From contig NZ_JACSKC010000001.1 in assembly GCF_018617395.1 (NCBI RefSeq), positions 806,001-870,000 on the forward strand: a stretch of 64,000 bases of DNA, read 5' to 3'. Of the stretch, positions 50,658-59,869 are shown piece by piece. The notes under the pieces are model-generated. The model was not told the DNA's origin. It was given only the letters and a program-made list of their open reading frames with translations, and searched no databases. Origin of the DNA: Exiguobacterium sp. s48 (lineage in GTDB: Bacteria; Bacillota; Bacilli; Exiguobacteriales; Exiguobacteriaceae). Both the position numbers and the translations under genes were made by a program. Position 1 is the first letter of the stretch. Each line of letters starts with the position of its first letter.

Positions 50658-51182
50658 ATGGAAAAAGCAACATTCGCAGGCGGCTGTTTTTGGTGCATGG
50701 TGACACCATTTGAAGAATTACCAGGGATTGAAGGCATCGTATCCGGCTATATGGGCGGACAGGTCGACAATCCGACATATGAACAAGTGAAAACCGGGAC
50801 AACGGGGCACCTCGAGGTCGTTCAAATCACATATGATCCAGCATTATTCTCCTATGAACGTCTTCTTGAACTGTATTGGATTCAGACCGATCCGACGGAC
50901 GATGGTGGTCAATTCCAAGACCGGGGACCTCAGTATGCCCCAGCCATCTTCTATCACACGGAAGAACAACGAGTCGCGGCTGAGGCGAGTCGAGACGTAT
51001 TAGCGGTAAGTGGTCGCTTCACGGCTCCGATCGTCACGAAAATCATTCCGGCGACGACGTTCTTCGCTGCAGAAGACTACCATCAGGATTATCATAAAAA
51101 GAATCCGAAGCATTATAAGGAAGACCGGGCAATTTCAGGACGTGACGAGTTCATCGAGGAAAACTGGACGGAAACCGTATAA
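50658..51182 (+). CDS. msrA: Peptide methionine-(S)-sulfoxide reductase MsrA
   Basis: Repairs oxidised methionine in proteins. The active-site GCFWC gives Cys10 (nucleophile) and Cys13, in ATFAGGCFWCMVTPFEELPGI, with GYMGGQVDNPTYEQVKTGTTGHLEVVQITYDP, the full MsrA core. 174 residues, the usual single-domain length with no MsrB fusion. Ribosome site TGGAGGGAACG. Behind a SAM riboswitch, an uncommon but sensible placement. Confidence 0.94.
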   Translation: MEKATFAGGCFWCMVTPFEELPGIEGIVSGYMGGQVDNPTYEQVKTGTTGHLEVVQITYDPALFSYERLLELYWIQTDPTDDGGQFQDRGPQYAPAIFYHTEEQRVAAEASRDVLAVSGRFTAPIVTKIIPATTFFAAEDYHQDYHKKNPKHYKEDRAISGRDEFIEENWTETV

Positions 51183-51283
51183 CGGTCATCAGACGCGAAT
51201 GTTAGCATTCGCGTCTTTTAATAAGCACATTAATCGGGAAATGGGATATAACGGTTCATACATCCGAAAAGGAGGACTCATAT

Positions 51284-51808
51284 ATGAAAACAAGTACGAA
51301 ACTCATCATCGGTGTGATCGGCGTAGCCGTAATCGCTGTTGCCTGGTGGCTCATCTCCCCACTATTCTTAACGGAGACGGTCGATGAAGGATTGCCGCCG
51401 ACAGCAGTCGAATCACCAGCTCCAGAGGAAGATGAATCAGCTCAAGAGTCGTCCGAGACACCGGAAGCACAACCGAGTCCAACCGAAGTAGCGGGTGTGT
51501 TCATGGACGGGGAGAAAAATTATGAGACGACCGGTACGATCCGCTCGGTCGAGGCAGAAGACGGGACGTATCTCCGATTCGAAGAGTTCGAGACGACGAA
51601 CGGTCCTGACTTATTCGTCTATTTGACAAAACCAGGACAAGAGACGACCGAAGGCGTCAGTTTAGGGGCGCTAAAAGGGAACATCGGGAATCAAAACTAC
51701 TTGGTCCCTGAGGATGTGAATTTAGAAGAGTACAACACCGTCGTCATCTGGTGCCGTGCGTTCAGCGCGACGTTCGGGACGGGTGAACTGACTGGATCAA
51801 GTGAATAA
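51284..51808 (+). CDS. Membrane-anchored DM13 domain protein
   Basis: Extracytoplasmic protein of 174 residues: N-terminal membrane anchor (about 7-25), an acidic Pro/Ser linker (40-65), then a DM13 domain (about 70-172) with GVFMDGEKNYETTGTIRS, LRFEEFETTNGPDLFVYLTKP and NTVVIWCRAFSATFGTGEL, including the conserved single Cys. DM13 may act in redox or electron transfer (family proposal). GGAGGA before ATG. Confidence 0.85.
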   Translation: MKTSTKLIIGVIGVAVIAVAWWLISPLFLTETVDEGLPPTAVESPAPEEDESAQESSETPEAQPSPTEVAGVFMDGEKNYETTGTIRSVEAEDGTYLRFEEFETTNGPDLFVYLTKPGQETTEGVSLGALKGNIGNQNYLVPEDVNLEEYNTVVIWCRAFSATFGTGELTGSSE

Positions 51809-51815
51809 TCAGACT

Positions 51816-51850
51816 AGAGGGTGGCTGAATGAATCGGCCACCCTCTTTTC
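51816..51850 (+). terminator. Intrinsic terminator
   Basis: AGAGGGTGGC/GCCACCCTCT with an 11-base loop, then TTTT. Confidence 0.8.
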
Positions 51851-51952
51851 AATTGAAATTGCATAAAAAAATAAAGACCAATCATCCAACATCAATTGAG
51901 AACATGCTATCATATATGTAAATAAGTGTAATTCAATTGAGGAGGTACGATT

Positions 51953-52201
51953 ATGGAGCAGACATTCTCGCAACCGTACAAACACTACTTTTGGAAACGT
52001 TTCTTTCTGTTCTTCATTCCATTGATGGTGGTCGGCATATTATCCGAACCGATGATCATTCAGAATCCATTCGAAGAGCTCGAAGACTATGGAGCATTCG
52101 TATTATTCTTAGGAATTTATATGATTGTACTCGGTGGATGGGCAGCGTTTATGACGTCGATGATGTGGAATGTGAGACATATAAGAAGGAGAAGTAAGTA
52201 A
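51953..52201 (+). CDS. Small hypothetical membrane protein
   Basis: Eighty-two residues with two hydrophobic helices (about 16-32 and 48-70) joined by an acidic loop (NPFEELEDYG), and a basic C-terminal tail RHIRRRSK. GAGGAGG precedes ATG. Last ordinary-composition gene before the AT-rich island. Confidence 0.6.
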   Translation: MEQTFSQPYKHYFWKRFFLFFIPLMVVGILSEPMIIQNPFEELEDYGAFVLFLGIYMIVLGGWAAFMTSMMWNVRHIRRRSK

Positions 52202-52694
52202 AAATACCCTATCTTTAAAAACAGGACATTTGCAGTCTATTCAATAAGGGTCTGCATACTTCTCTTAAATATATGAAAATACTTATAGTCATTTCATTTA
52301 ACGAGTTTCAATTTAATTAGTCGCATTTAAATTTTTCTTGTATCTGAAAATTTATTTGAAGGCTCATTCTTTAAGAAAATTCTTCCAACGACAATGCTCT
52401 TTTATGGTTTCTATTATAACAACAAAACAATATAATTAAGTTCGTTATCTCTCAACATGAACAAGTTAATCAAACTGATTAGAATAGAATTATTATGCGA
52501 TTCCACAAGCAGCACGGATCTAATTTAGACCCATGCTGCTTCTATAGCCTTGCCTTATTCTTTTTAACTTAGTCACTCATATAAAATAGATTACCCCAAT
52601 CTTCATTACAATATAAAAGAGAGATATTTATAACAATTATAGGTCATAACAAAATCAATCGAGTCAAGAGCCATTTACAACTTTTACTACCCGC
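52202..52694. other. AT-rich non-coding flank
   Basis: About 490 bases with no credible ORF, visibly far richer in A and T than sequence on the left. The only structure I see is a hairpin AAGCAGCA/TGCTGCTT (about 52508-52541) with partly pairing GGATCTAA/TTTAGACC inside, and a GCAG..CTGC hairpin near 52230-52255. It could carry a terminator for the giant gene on the minus strand. Confidence 0.5.
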
Positions 52695-55600
52695 CTAACT
52701 TTTTTCGGATTTCCTCTTAGTTTCAATTCTAATATTTTCACCTTCTTCACGATAAGAGGATATATAGTTTTTCTCTTTTAGTGCCCTCACAAGTTCCAAG
52801 TTCATAATATTATTCCGAACCTTCGGACGCCTACCATTGACCGCTATCTCGGAATATGGATGCCCCAATTTTATTAATATTTCTGTAATATCATCTAAAC
52901 CAAGTACATCTACTTTATCAGTGATCAGCATCAGTTTTTGTTCATTATCCATATCACTGTTTAATAACCACTTAAACAAATCAGTCGGTAAATTCATTTC
53001 TAATAGTAACTCAAAATCCAGAACCTTAATTAAGCTAATTTTATCATTATCCAAAATTCTATCTGAATGAATTAGCTTAACTATTATTTCATTCTCGACA
53101 GTATAGTTATCGATATCTTTAATAAACTGAGCAATATTTGTCTCTAAGTATAAAAGAACAAGCTCATCGTGATTCATTTTTAATGATTCATAATTCTCAG
53201 TACTTAGTGTTAGTAAATCATGAATCACCATGATTTTAACCCTATTTGTTGACAAAGAATCAATCGGGAAGTAATCATATTTGTCGAGACTGTTTATTAG
53301 TGTTTCAAATGATTGATCCGTGACATTCTCATTTTTAATTATTGCTTCAGAAAATACCTCTATAGCATCTTTATCAGTTTCATTTGTATCATTAATAGAG
53401 TATTTAGACAGTTCATTCATAACTTCTGAAGTATTGAGAAATTCATTTAATACCTTATCAAAACCTTCATTTTTTTGGAAATATGCTATTATATTAGACC
53501 AAGTTATAGCTATCTTGTTTGAGCTCATGAGCAATGTCCAAATTTCAGAATCTAATGATGTGATGTCTGTAATCATCACACTTTTCTCTTCAATAACTGC
53601 TTTCTTTAATTCTATTGAAATATCATCTCGGTTTAATAAATCAATTATTGCATCTTCAGTTTCATTTTTGCTTGCAACTTTCAGCAGCACTTGTAGTACA
53701 TAAGTTTCAATATTTGCGTCGAGATAATTGAGTACCTCTTCACACTCGGTTTGCCTTATACAGGAGTAAGATAATTTGTCATCAGATACTCCAAGAATAG
53801 TTACTAACGTATTTGGATTGATTTCATATAATTCTTTTTCAACAATATAATCGATAAAATTCTGGTTACTTGTGAGTCCTTCCAGAGAATGAAATTTGAC
53901 ATCAAGGTCAATTACTATTTGATTACGTTTGTGTTCATCCGTTGGTGCGACAGTTAGGAAATTGTGGTGTTTTGCGATGAAGAACGATAATTCATTGTTC
54001 ATATTCATTTGCTTTATATCTTCTATGTCTGCAAAAGTAAGTATATCTGTTAAATAACTATCTATTTCTTTATTTGAAAAGTTTGATTCTTTTTCCACAT
54101 AATTCCAAATACCATTCCATTCTTTACAAATGGATTGAATAAACATCTTTTTGTTAGTTGCTACCATTCTAAATTCATCAATAAATGCTAAGACTCTTTT
54201 TGATTTACTGGAAAGTAGATTAATAGCTGTGTCAAAATAATTTTTATACTTCGGTCTTTGAATATTTTCCATCAAATGGTTAAGTAAATCATAATTAAGG
54301 ATTTCCTCTTGTTTAAATTCACTCCCATTTAATAACTCAATAATTTTATCGATATTTTTCAGCTGATGAGACATTTCTAACAATTCATGATTTTTGACAC
54401 TAAAGATAAATTTCATATCACTTTCCGTTAGACTTCCAGGATGGAAATATGTGAGATAATGATTATACATCTCATCGATATAACCATGACGCAATAGATA
54501 AATTAATAACTTCTGATCAGAAATCAAATTAAAAAACACATCTTGTGAATCACTTTCTTGTATTAACTCTTTCAATGATTTCGAGCTAACTTCTGCTTTT
54601 AATTGTTTTAGTTTTGCCAAATCTTCTTTTAAATCATTAACTTTTCCTTCTCCACGTATCTTTATGTAATCCTCACGTTCAAAATAATTTTGCTTCGTAT
54701 CAAAAACTGTCGCAATATGTTCAGCTTTAATTTGGCGCGAACCCCCATTAGGTAATTTATATTGAACGATATCTGCCTTTTTCAAGTTCTCAAATAAACT
54801 TTGCTTATCAATTTCTTGATCGTCTCTATATACATCCGTGGCAATTTGAATGTAAGAGTTTCCACGTCTATTAGTACTATAAAACCCTAAGTCATAAAGA
54901 TAAATTACTTGAAGTTCTGTCAAAGAAATCAAAGTTTCTTGTTCTATTTGACTGAGCTTTGAATTCAAAATTTCAATATCTTCTTCTATACTAAGTGTTC
55001 GTAAACGTATTACCTCATCCTTATTTTTTAAAACGTTATATACAAGACCCTTACCATATTGTAGCTGCGAAAAGTCAAATGGGTAGATATTTTTGTAGAT
55101 TATCATTGCTAAAAGCTTATTTAAATCGAAATCAATGCTCCCAAGCTTTCCCTTGTAGATTATAAATTCATTCATGATATTTTTTAATATTCTCATATCA
55201 TCAATGTAAATTGTAACATCGCTTAAAAAGTCAGGGTTAATACTATCTTTATAGTCTAGATTTTCAATTCTTTTTATCAATTTATCAATCGAATTTGAGG
55301 AATTAATGATTGGTATAACAGGTATGATAAAATCAAAAAATTTAGTTCTACTTTTACTGAAATCAATAGAATCTCTAGTTGTTTTATTCTCTGTATCAAT
55401 TACGCCAAAAATCTCATCTTTGATAGCGTAAATGAATACAATTTTACGTTTAATTTGCTTTGAATTATTTAGTAACGCATTTAACTCTCTTAATTTTTCA
55501 AAAATCTCCAAATTATCAAAGCGATCCAAATCCTCAAAAATTACAACATCATATTTTGTTGCTTCGAAGAAATATAATATTTCATCTAGGTACTTATCAA

Positions 55601-56321
55601 AAATAGATTGTGCATTCTCACTATTTTTTTCAAACGTAGCACTCGCAAGTGTCACTTTATTAAAACTCAGATTTCCTTGAAAGAAACCGTATATTCTTTT
55701 AAGAAAAACAAAAGGGAATAATAAACAGACTATACTAAGAAGGAGTGTCCATAAGATCTTTGTAAGATTCCCACTTATAATGTTTTCTTGAAATAGAGTT
55801 CCATCGAAAAGATCCCTAAAATATGATGGTTGGAATAAAAAAATACCTGCAGTTACTGACATTAGAAATAATGTGAAGGAAAAAATAATACTAAGATTGT
55901 TCACATGATTAATTCTTTTGAAGCGCGAAAATGGTATAGTTCGCCCCTTCACACGATATATCATTTGTTGAAGTATGCTTTTCTCTAATTCATTCTCTTG
56001 CAGATGTCCTGCCTCTTGTTGAAAAGTCGCTAACGAAATATTTAAAAAGTGATAATTATGGTTATGCTTTTCTTGATATGTATTTAGTAAACTACTTTTC
56101 CCTGAACCATATGGCCCAGTCAAAGCAATATTTTTGACACTTTTGTTCTTCAAACCCCATGTGATTGCTTCAGAATACTTCCCATCTTCATCGACATCTT
56201 TGCTTGGAGTTAAGTCTTCAAATAAATTTTCAGTTTTTTTGTCATCATTAATTGATTTTGTTGAAGGCTCAGAAAGCATATCAATTATTTTTGTTAATAT
56301 TCTTATAATCCAGCTTTTCAT
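52695..56321 (-). CDS. Giant YobI-like P-loop NTPase (membrane-anchored, KAP/STAND-like)
   Basis: About 1,208 residues. Walker A GPYGSGKSS at 69-77, two membrane helices (about 143-163 and 188-208) between A and B, Walker B VVIFEDLDRF at 259-268, then KIVFIYAIKDEIF and IDDMRILKNIMNEF (possible sensor-type). This order, with helices inserted in the ATPase and FEDLDRF, is that of YobI/KAP NTPases. Residues 400-1208 are helical with no recognised domain, possibly repeat-like sensor or effector. ATG at 56321 follows GAGGGTGG. Composition is much more AT-rich than its neighbours. Defence role is inference. Confidence 0.72.
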   Translation of the reverse strand: MKSWIIRILTKIIDMLSEPSTKSINDDKKTENLFEDLTPSKDVDEDGKYSEAITWGLKNKSVKNIALTGPYGSGKSSLLNTYQEKHNHNYHFLNISLATFQQEAGHLQENELEKSILQQMIYRVKGRTIPFSRFKRINHVNNLSIIFSFTLFLMSVTAGIFLFQPSYFRDLFDGTLFQENIISGNLTKILWTLLLSIVCLLFPFVFLKRIYGFFQGNLSFNKVTLASATFEKNSENAQSIFDKYLDEILYFFEATKYDVVIFEDLDRFDNLEIFEKLRELNALLNNSKQIKRKIVFIYAIKDEIFGVIDTENKTTRDSIDFSKSRTKFFDFIIPVIPIINSSNSIDKLIKRIENLDYKDSINPDFLSDVTIYIDDMRILKNIMNEFIIYKGKLGSIDFDLNKLLAMIIYKNIYPFDFSQLQYGKGLVYNVLKNKDEVIRLRTLSIEEDIEILNSKLSQIEQETLISLTELQVIYLYDLGFYSTNRRGNSYIQIATDVYRDDQEIDKQSLFENLKKADIVQYKLPNGGSRQIKAEHIATVFDTKQNYFEREDYIKIRGEGKVNDLKEDLAKLKQLKAEVSSKSLKELIQESDSQDVFFNLISDQKLLIYLLRHGYIDEMYNHYLTYFHPGSLTESDMKFIFSVKNHELLEMSHQLKNIDKIIELLNGSEFKQEEILNYDLLNHLMENIQRPKYKNYFDTAINLLSSKSKRVLAFIDEFRMVATNKKMFIQSICKEWNGIWNYVEKESNFSNKEIDSYLTDILTFADIEDIKQMNMNNELSFFIAKHHNFLTVAPTDEHKRNQIVIDLDVKFHSLEGLTSNQNFIDYIVEKELYEINPNTLVTILGVSDDKLSYSCIRQTECEEVLNYLDANIETYVLQVLLKVASKNETEDAIIDLLNRDDISIELKKAVIEEKSVMITDITSLDSEIWTLLMSSNKIAITWSNIIAYFQKNEGFDKVLNEFLNTSEVMNELSKYSINDTNETDKDAIEVFSEAIIKNENVTDQSFETLINSLDKYDYFPIDSLSTNRVKIMVIHDLLTLSTENYESLKMNHDELVLLYLETNIAQFIKDIDNYTVENEIIVKLIHSDRILDNDKISLIKVLDFELLLEMNLPTDLFKWLLNSDMDNEQKLMLITDKVDVLGLDDITEILIKLGHPYSEIAVNGRRPKVRNNIMNLELVRALKEKNYISSYREEGENIRIETKRKSEKS

Positions 56322-56330
56322 TTTGTCCAC

Positions 56331-56721
56331 CCTCTATACTATTTTGATTTATTATAATCAACTACTTCCTACATTCAACTAAAAATACATACCTGCTAAT
56401 TGTATTAATACTAATATTTATGCAATTAATAGGTATAATTTAAAACAACATAAATCATATTTTCTGATTACACTCGAAGTCACTAAATTGTTACGAAAAG
56501 AAAATTCACTCGGTCATTCATGAGTTTTTACTCAGAGTAAGCAGTTAAAAAATTTAGTGATACATTAACTATATCTATGTATAATAATGAATTATGTTTT
56601 GAACATCCAAGTTCCTGACTTAAACATATTAACATAAATTTCCAAAATTAAGTTTACGACAGATTTCATAATCCTTCATAAAGTCGAATGAGATTTTTTA
56701 ATCTTAATCGACTTTAATATT
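56331..56721. other. AT-rich non-coding flank
   Basis: About 390 bases without a credible gene. Contains the promoter above and, at 56680-56716, a hairpin AAAGTCGA.../...TCGACTTT (imperfect interior) that may end the minus-strand acyl-CoA synthetase transcript. I see no direct repeats, integrase remnants or tRNA at the island border. Confidence 0.5.
56351..56378 (-). promoter_or_regulatory. Sigma-A-like promoter of the giant NTPase
   Basis: Minus strand: TTGAAT (56378-56373), a 16-base spacer, then TATAAT (56356-56351), 30 bases before the start codon. A good consensus match, so the island gene likely has its own promoter. Confidence 0.55.
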
Positions 56722-58260
56722 TTATGACAAATCTATTATATAAAGTCGTTTCCTATCCAATTTTCCAACCGCTGTATAAGGCAACTCCTCCACGAACACG
56801 ATTTCTCGAGGAATCTGATATGTTGTCACTCGTTCACGCAACCAGCTCACTAATGCCTCTTCTGTCAGTACTTCATCATACACCTGTACATATGCCTTCA
56901 AAATGTGACCGGCGTACACATCCTCTATCCCGACGACGGCGGCGTCCTCGACATTCGGATGGTCGCGCAAAACCGTTTCGACTTCCCCAGGATAAATATT
57001 GTTTCCTGCCGAGACAATCAAGTCGTCTGTTCGTCCACACAAAAAATAATAGCCGTTCTCATCCCGGTATCCGACATCACCCGTTCGAATCCAGCGGTTC
57101 TTCCTGCTTTGCATGGACCACTTATTTCGTATGCAAAATTCTCCGATGGCGCCTGCCTCGACTTCCATTCCATCTTTCACTACCTGCAAGTCCCCTCCCG
57201 GAATCCTTCTCCCGAGTGTGTTCGCATTATACTGTAAATCTTCTGGTGTGGCGATCAGATTCAAGCCCGCTTCCGATGTTCCATATAGATTGTATAAGAC
57301 GTACCCTAACTCGTTATGTACTTCACGGACTAAAACGGGATGAAGCTTCGCACCACCGGACGCGATACAAGCGAGAGAATGAAGTGATGTTGGATCGTGT
57401 CGTAACATTTTGTGGATCATGAGCGGGACGACCGTGACCACTTCTACCTTGTGTCGCCGAATGAGGTCACAGGCTCTTTGCACATCAAAGCTCTCCTGAA
57501 TGACGACCTTTTTCCCTAGTGCCAGAAAAGATAAAAGGATGGCGATACCGTAGCCATGGTAAATCGGCGTGGCAATATAGGCAGTGTTGAATGACGGCAA
57601 CTGCAACCGATTCAATAAAGCCGTGAATGGAGCTAGAAAGTGAAAGAGGGATGGTTTGTGAGTCACTTGTTTCGGACTACCCGTAGTGCCACCGGTCAAC
57701 AGCACGATTTTCCCGCTCGATGCGGCCGGAAGCTTTCCTTTTTTATGTCGCTTCGAATCCGATAAACGGTTGATTGATACCTTCTCCTCATGATAGCTGA
57801 CGAGGGTCGAATGTTCGTAAGACGAGTTTTCAATTAAGTCTTCAAACTCCTCATCATAAATTAAAAGATCGAATGATTGTTCTTCTACGAGCCGGTTAAA
57901 CTGCAGTTGACTCATCGAACAATGAAGCATGTAGATGTCTGCACCGAGTCGTGAAGCCGCAAACATCCCTTGTACGAAAGACGCGTGGTTTTTACAAAGA
58001 AACGCCACTTTTTGTCCCTTTTTAACCCCATACTGATCAGCCAAATGATGAGCAAGGTGTTCACAGTGTGTCTTTAGCTCTTGATACGTCACTGTTTCTC
58101 GGCTATCCACTAAAGCCGTTTTTTGACTCCCTGCTCTTTCCGTCAATGTAAAAAGAAGCATCAAGTTGATTCCGTTTTGACGGATTGCGACGAACAGACG
58201 GCCTAGGTTCGATGGTGATAGAAAATGGAGCTGCGACAAGACTTTCAATAACTTAACCAT
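56722..58260 (-). CDS. AMP-binding acyl-CoA synthetase family protein
   Basis: Adenylate-forming enzyme of 512 residues. AMP-binding P-loop-like VLLTGGTTGSPKQVTHKPS, A5-type NLYGTSEAGLN, A7 YRDENGYYFLCGRTDDLIV and A10 PYTAVGKLDRKRLYI containing the catalytic Lys. Overlaps the upstream SDR gene by eight bases. ATG at 58260 versus GTG 58272 is uncertain. Substrate (fatty or other carboxylic acid) not determined; the partner SDR suggests an acyl or polyketide-like product. Confidence 0.85.
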   Translation of the reverse strand: MVKLLKVLSQLHFLSPSNLGRLFVAIRQNGINLMLLFTLTERAGSQKTALVDSRETVTYQELKTHCEHLAHHLADQYGVKKGQKVAFLCKNHASFVQGMFAASRLGADIYMLHCSMSQLQFNRLVEEQSFDLLIYDEEFEDLIENSSYEHSTLVSYHEEKVSINRLSDSKRHKKGKLPAASSGKIVLLTGGTTGSPKQVTHKPSLFHFLAPFTALLNRLQLPSFNTAYIATPIYHGYGIAILLSFLALGKKVVIQESFDVQRACDLIRRHKVEVVTVVPLMIHKMLRHDPTSLHSLACIASGGAKLHPVLVREVHNELGYVLYNLYGTSEAGLNLIATPEDLQYNANTLGRRIPGGDLQVVKDGMEVEAGAIGEFCIRNKWSMQSRKNRWIRTGDVGYRDENGYYFLCGRTDDLIVSAGNNIYPGEVETVLRDHPNVEDAAVVGIEDVYAGHILKAYVQVYDEVLTEEALVSWLRERVTTYQIPREIVFVEELPYTAVGKLDRKRLYIIDLS

Positions 58261-59113
58261 TCCTACTGTCACGCTCCTTTCTCTTAAGGAATGCAGGGAC
58301 CATCCAGTCTATCAGTCTTCTGAAAACAAGTGATGCTACTTGACCGAGGAACAACCACCACGGCTTATATACTGTTCGTTTCGTATACAAGGCATGTCCG
58401 ATTAATTCTGCCACATGTACCGGTGACATGGCAGGAGAATGCTGATAAGCCAGCGTCGGTTTAATCATCGGAGTTTTTACTAGCGGTAGATATATAGTCG
58501 TCGTGGATATATTTTTGATTGTGAGTTCCGGACCCGCGGAGCGAAACCACGTATCGAACGCGGCTTTTGATGCCTGATAGGCCGCCCAGTGGGGAAAAGG
58601 ATGAAGTAACACATTGATGGTCGACACATTGACGATCTGTCCGTTCTTCTTTTCGAGCACCGGTATGAGCGATAAAATCAATTGTACGGGAGCAAAATAA
58701 TTGATCGCCATCGTCCGAGTGAAGTCATGGTCTCGATCGAGCGACTCGATGATGGGACGATTGATGGAGATTCCTGCATTGCTGACGAAAACATCCAATC
58801 CTTCCGGTAATTGATGGAGATACGCCAGCAAACCATTCCGTTCCTCTTCGATTCGAAGATCTGCCGGGAACACGGTCACCGTGGCTGACCCTTTCTCGAT
58901 TTTAGACTTCATGACGTTCATGTCTGATTCTCTCCGGGCTACGAGAATCAGATGTGCGGTTGTATCCGCTAATAGATAAGCGAACGCCTGCCCGATTCCA
59001 GAGCTCGCTCCAGTAATCAATATCGTTTTCCGATCTAACACTGATTTCATTTTCTGATGATTGAAGGAAGGAAATCGAAATAAGACTCTCTCTAGTAACG
59101 TGTAGTCATACAT
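58253..59113 (-). CDS. SDR family oxidoreductase
   Basis: Classical short-chain dehydrogenase of 286 residues. Cofactor motif ITGASSGIGQAFAYLL, NAG in VSNAGISI, catalytic Ser in NVSTINV and Tyr-x3-Lys in YQASKAAF. The last 40 residues have a hydrophobic basic tail (WWLFLGQVASLVFRRLIDWMVPAFLKRK), suggesting membrane attachment. First of a two-gene operon with an acyl-CoA synthetase. Substrate unknown. Confidence 0.85.
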   Translation of the reverse strand: MYDYTLLERVLFRFPSFNHQKMKSVLDRKTILITGASSGIGQAFAYLLADTTAHLILVARRESDMNVMKSKIEKGSATVTVFPADLRIEEERNGLLAYLHQLPEGLDVFVSNAGISINRPIIESLDRDHDFTRTMAINYFAPVQLILSLIPVLEKKNGQIVNVSTINVLLHPFPHWAAYQASKAAFDTWFRSAGPELTIKNISTTTIYLPLVKTPMIKPTLAYQHSPAMSPVHVAELIGHALYTKRTVYKPWWLFLGQVASLVFRRLIDWMVPAFLKRKERDSRNG

Positions 59114-59235
59114 ATAGCCAGCACCTTTTACTCATTTTCGTCTCGCACTAAGACAATCATTTAGCCTAACATGACAAACAGCAGCGTCCACTTTAATGGA
59201 AAAGGGACCTGCTGTTCAAACCTTCCGTTTATCTT

Positions 59236-59658
59236 TTATACACTCTTCCCATTCGCATATCGAGTAAAGTTGTCGAGAATGGCCTGCCAGCCCTGTCGTT
59301 GCATTTCAACCGGATTCATCGATTCTGCATCAAACACCTCAACGATCTTTGTCTGATCACCTTCTGAAGCAAATGAAATCCTGACTCTCCGTTCATCCTC
59401 AAGGCGATACTGAATGAGCTCATTTACTTCAACTTCCTCATATACCCCTTCAAAATCAAAGCCCATACTCTGATCTTTTGCTTCCATCCGACTACGAAAC
59501 TTCCCACCGACCCGTAAGTCGTTCTCCGCTTCAATCGTATGCCAATCGTCAGACGCATGATTCCATTGTTTGATGTGGTCAGGGTCTGTCCAGAGTTTCC
59601 AGACTGTGTCGATTGGTGCATCGACGAGAGCTGATATCGTCACTACATTTGATTCCAT
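59236..59658 (-). CDS. SRPBCC (START/AHSA1-like) domain protein
   Basis: Helix-grip fold of 140 residues: ISALVDAPIDTVWKLWTDPDHIKQWN opens it, followed by GGKFRSRMEAKDQSMGFDFEGVYEEVEVNE and a long last helix MQRQGWQAILDNFTRYANG. AHSA1/polyketide_cyc2-type proteins bind hydrophobic ligands; function unknown. AAAGGGGAA precedes ATG. Monocistronic; the 212-base gap downstream (59659-59869) holds only the terminator below. Confidence 0.85.
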   Translation of the reverse strand: MESNVVTISALVDAPIDTVWKLWTDPDHIKQWNHASDDWHTIEAENDLRVGGKFRSRMEAKDQSMGFDFEGVYEEVEVNELIQYRLEDERRVRISFASEGDQTKIVEVFDAESMNPVEMQRQGWQAILDNFTRYANGKSV

Positions 59659-59799
59659 GATTCGTTTCCCCTTTATTCTACATTTTTCTAATCAATCACG
59701 AATGCGCTGCCCGACCTATATGACGAAGGCAACATGAGATTACTTCCCTATCGATTACATCTTCTCCTGCCCTCACGTCAACGATTAAAATTTACTCAA

Positions 59800-59850
59800 A
59801 ACAAAAACCTTGAATGGCACTCTAGCACGAGTGCGCATTCAAGGTTCTTT
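59800..59850 (-). terminator. Terminator of the sugar permease gene
   Basis: AACCTTGAATG/CATTCAAGGTT with an inner GCACTC/GAGTGC arm; the minus strand continues TTTTTGTTTTG. Confidence 0.8.
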
Positions 59851-59869
59851 TCAGTCCATCATTAAAAAT

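Noticed and set aside
53320-53703. Plus-strand reading frame of 127 residues inside the giant NTPase gene
   Set aside because: Low-complexity Ser/Ile-rich translation, antisense to a long coding gene and without a ribosome site.
52202-56721. Insertion sequence or integrative element around the giant NTPase
   Set aside because: No transposase or recombinase frame and no matching terminal repeats seen at the borders; only composition suggests transfer.
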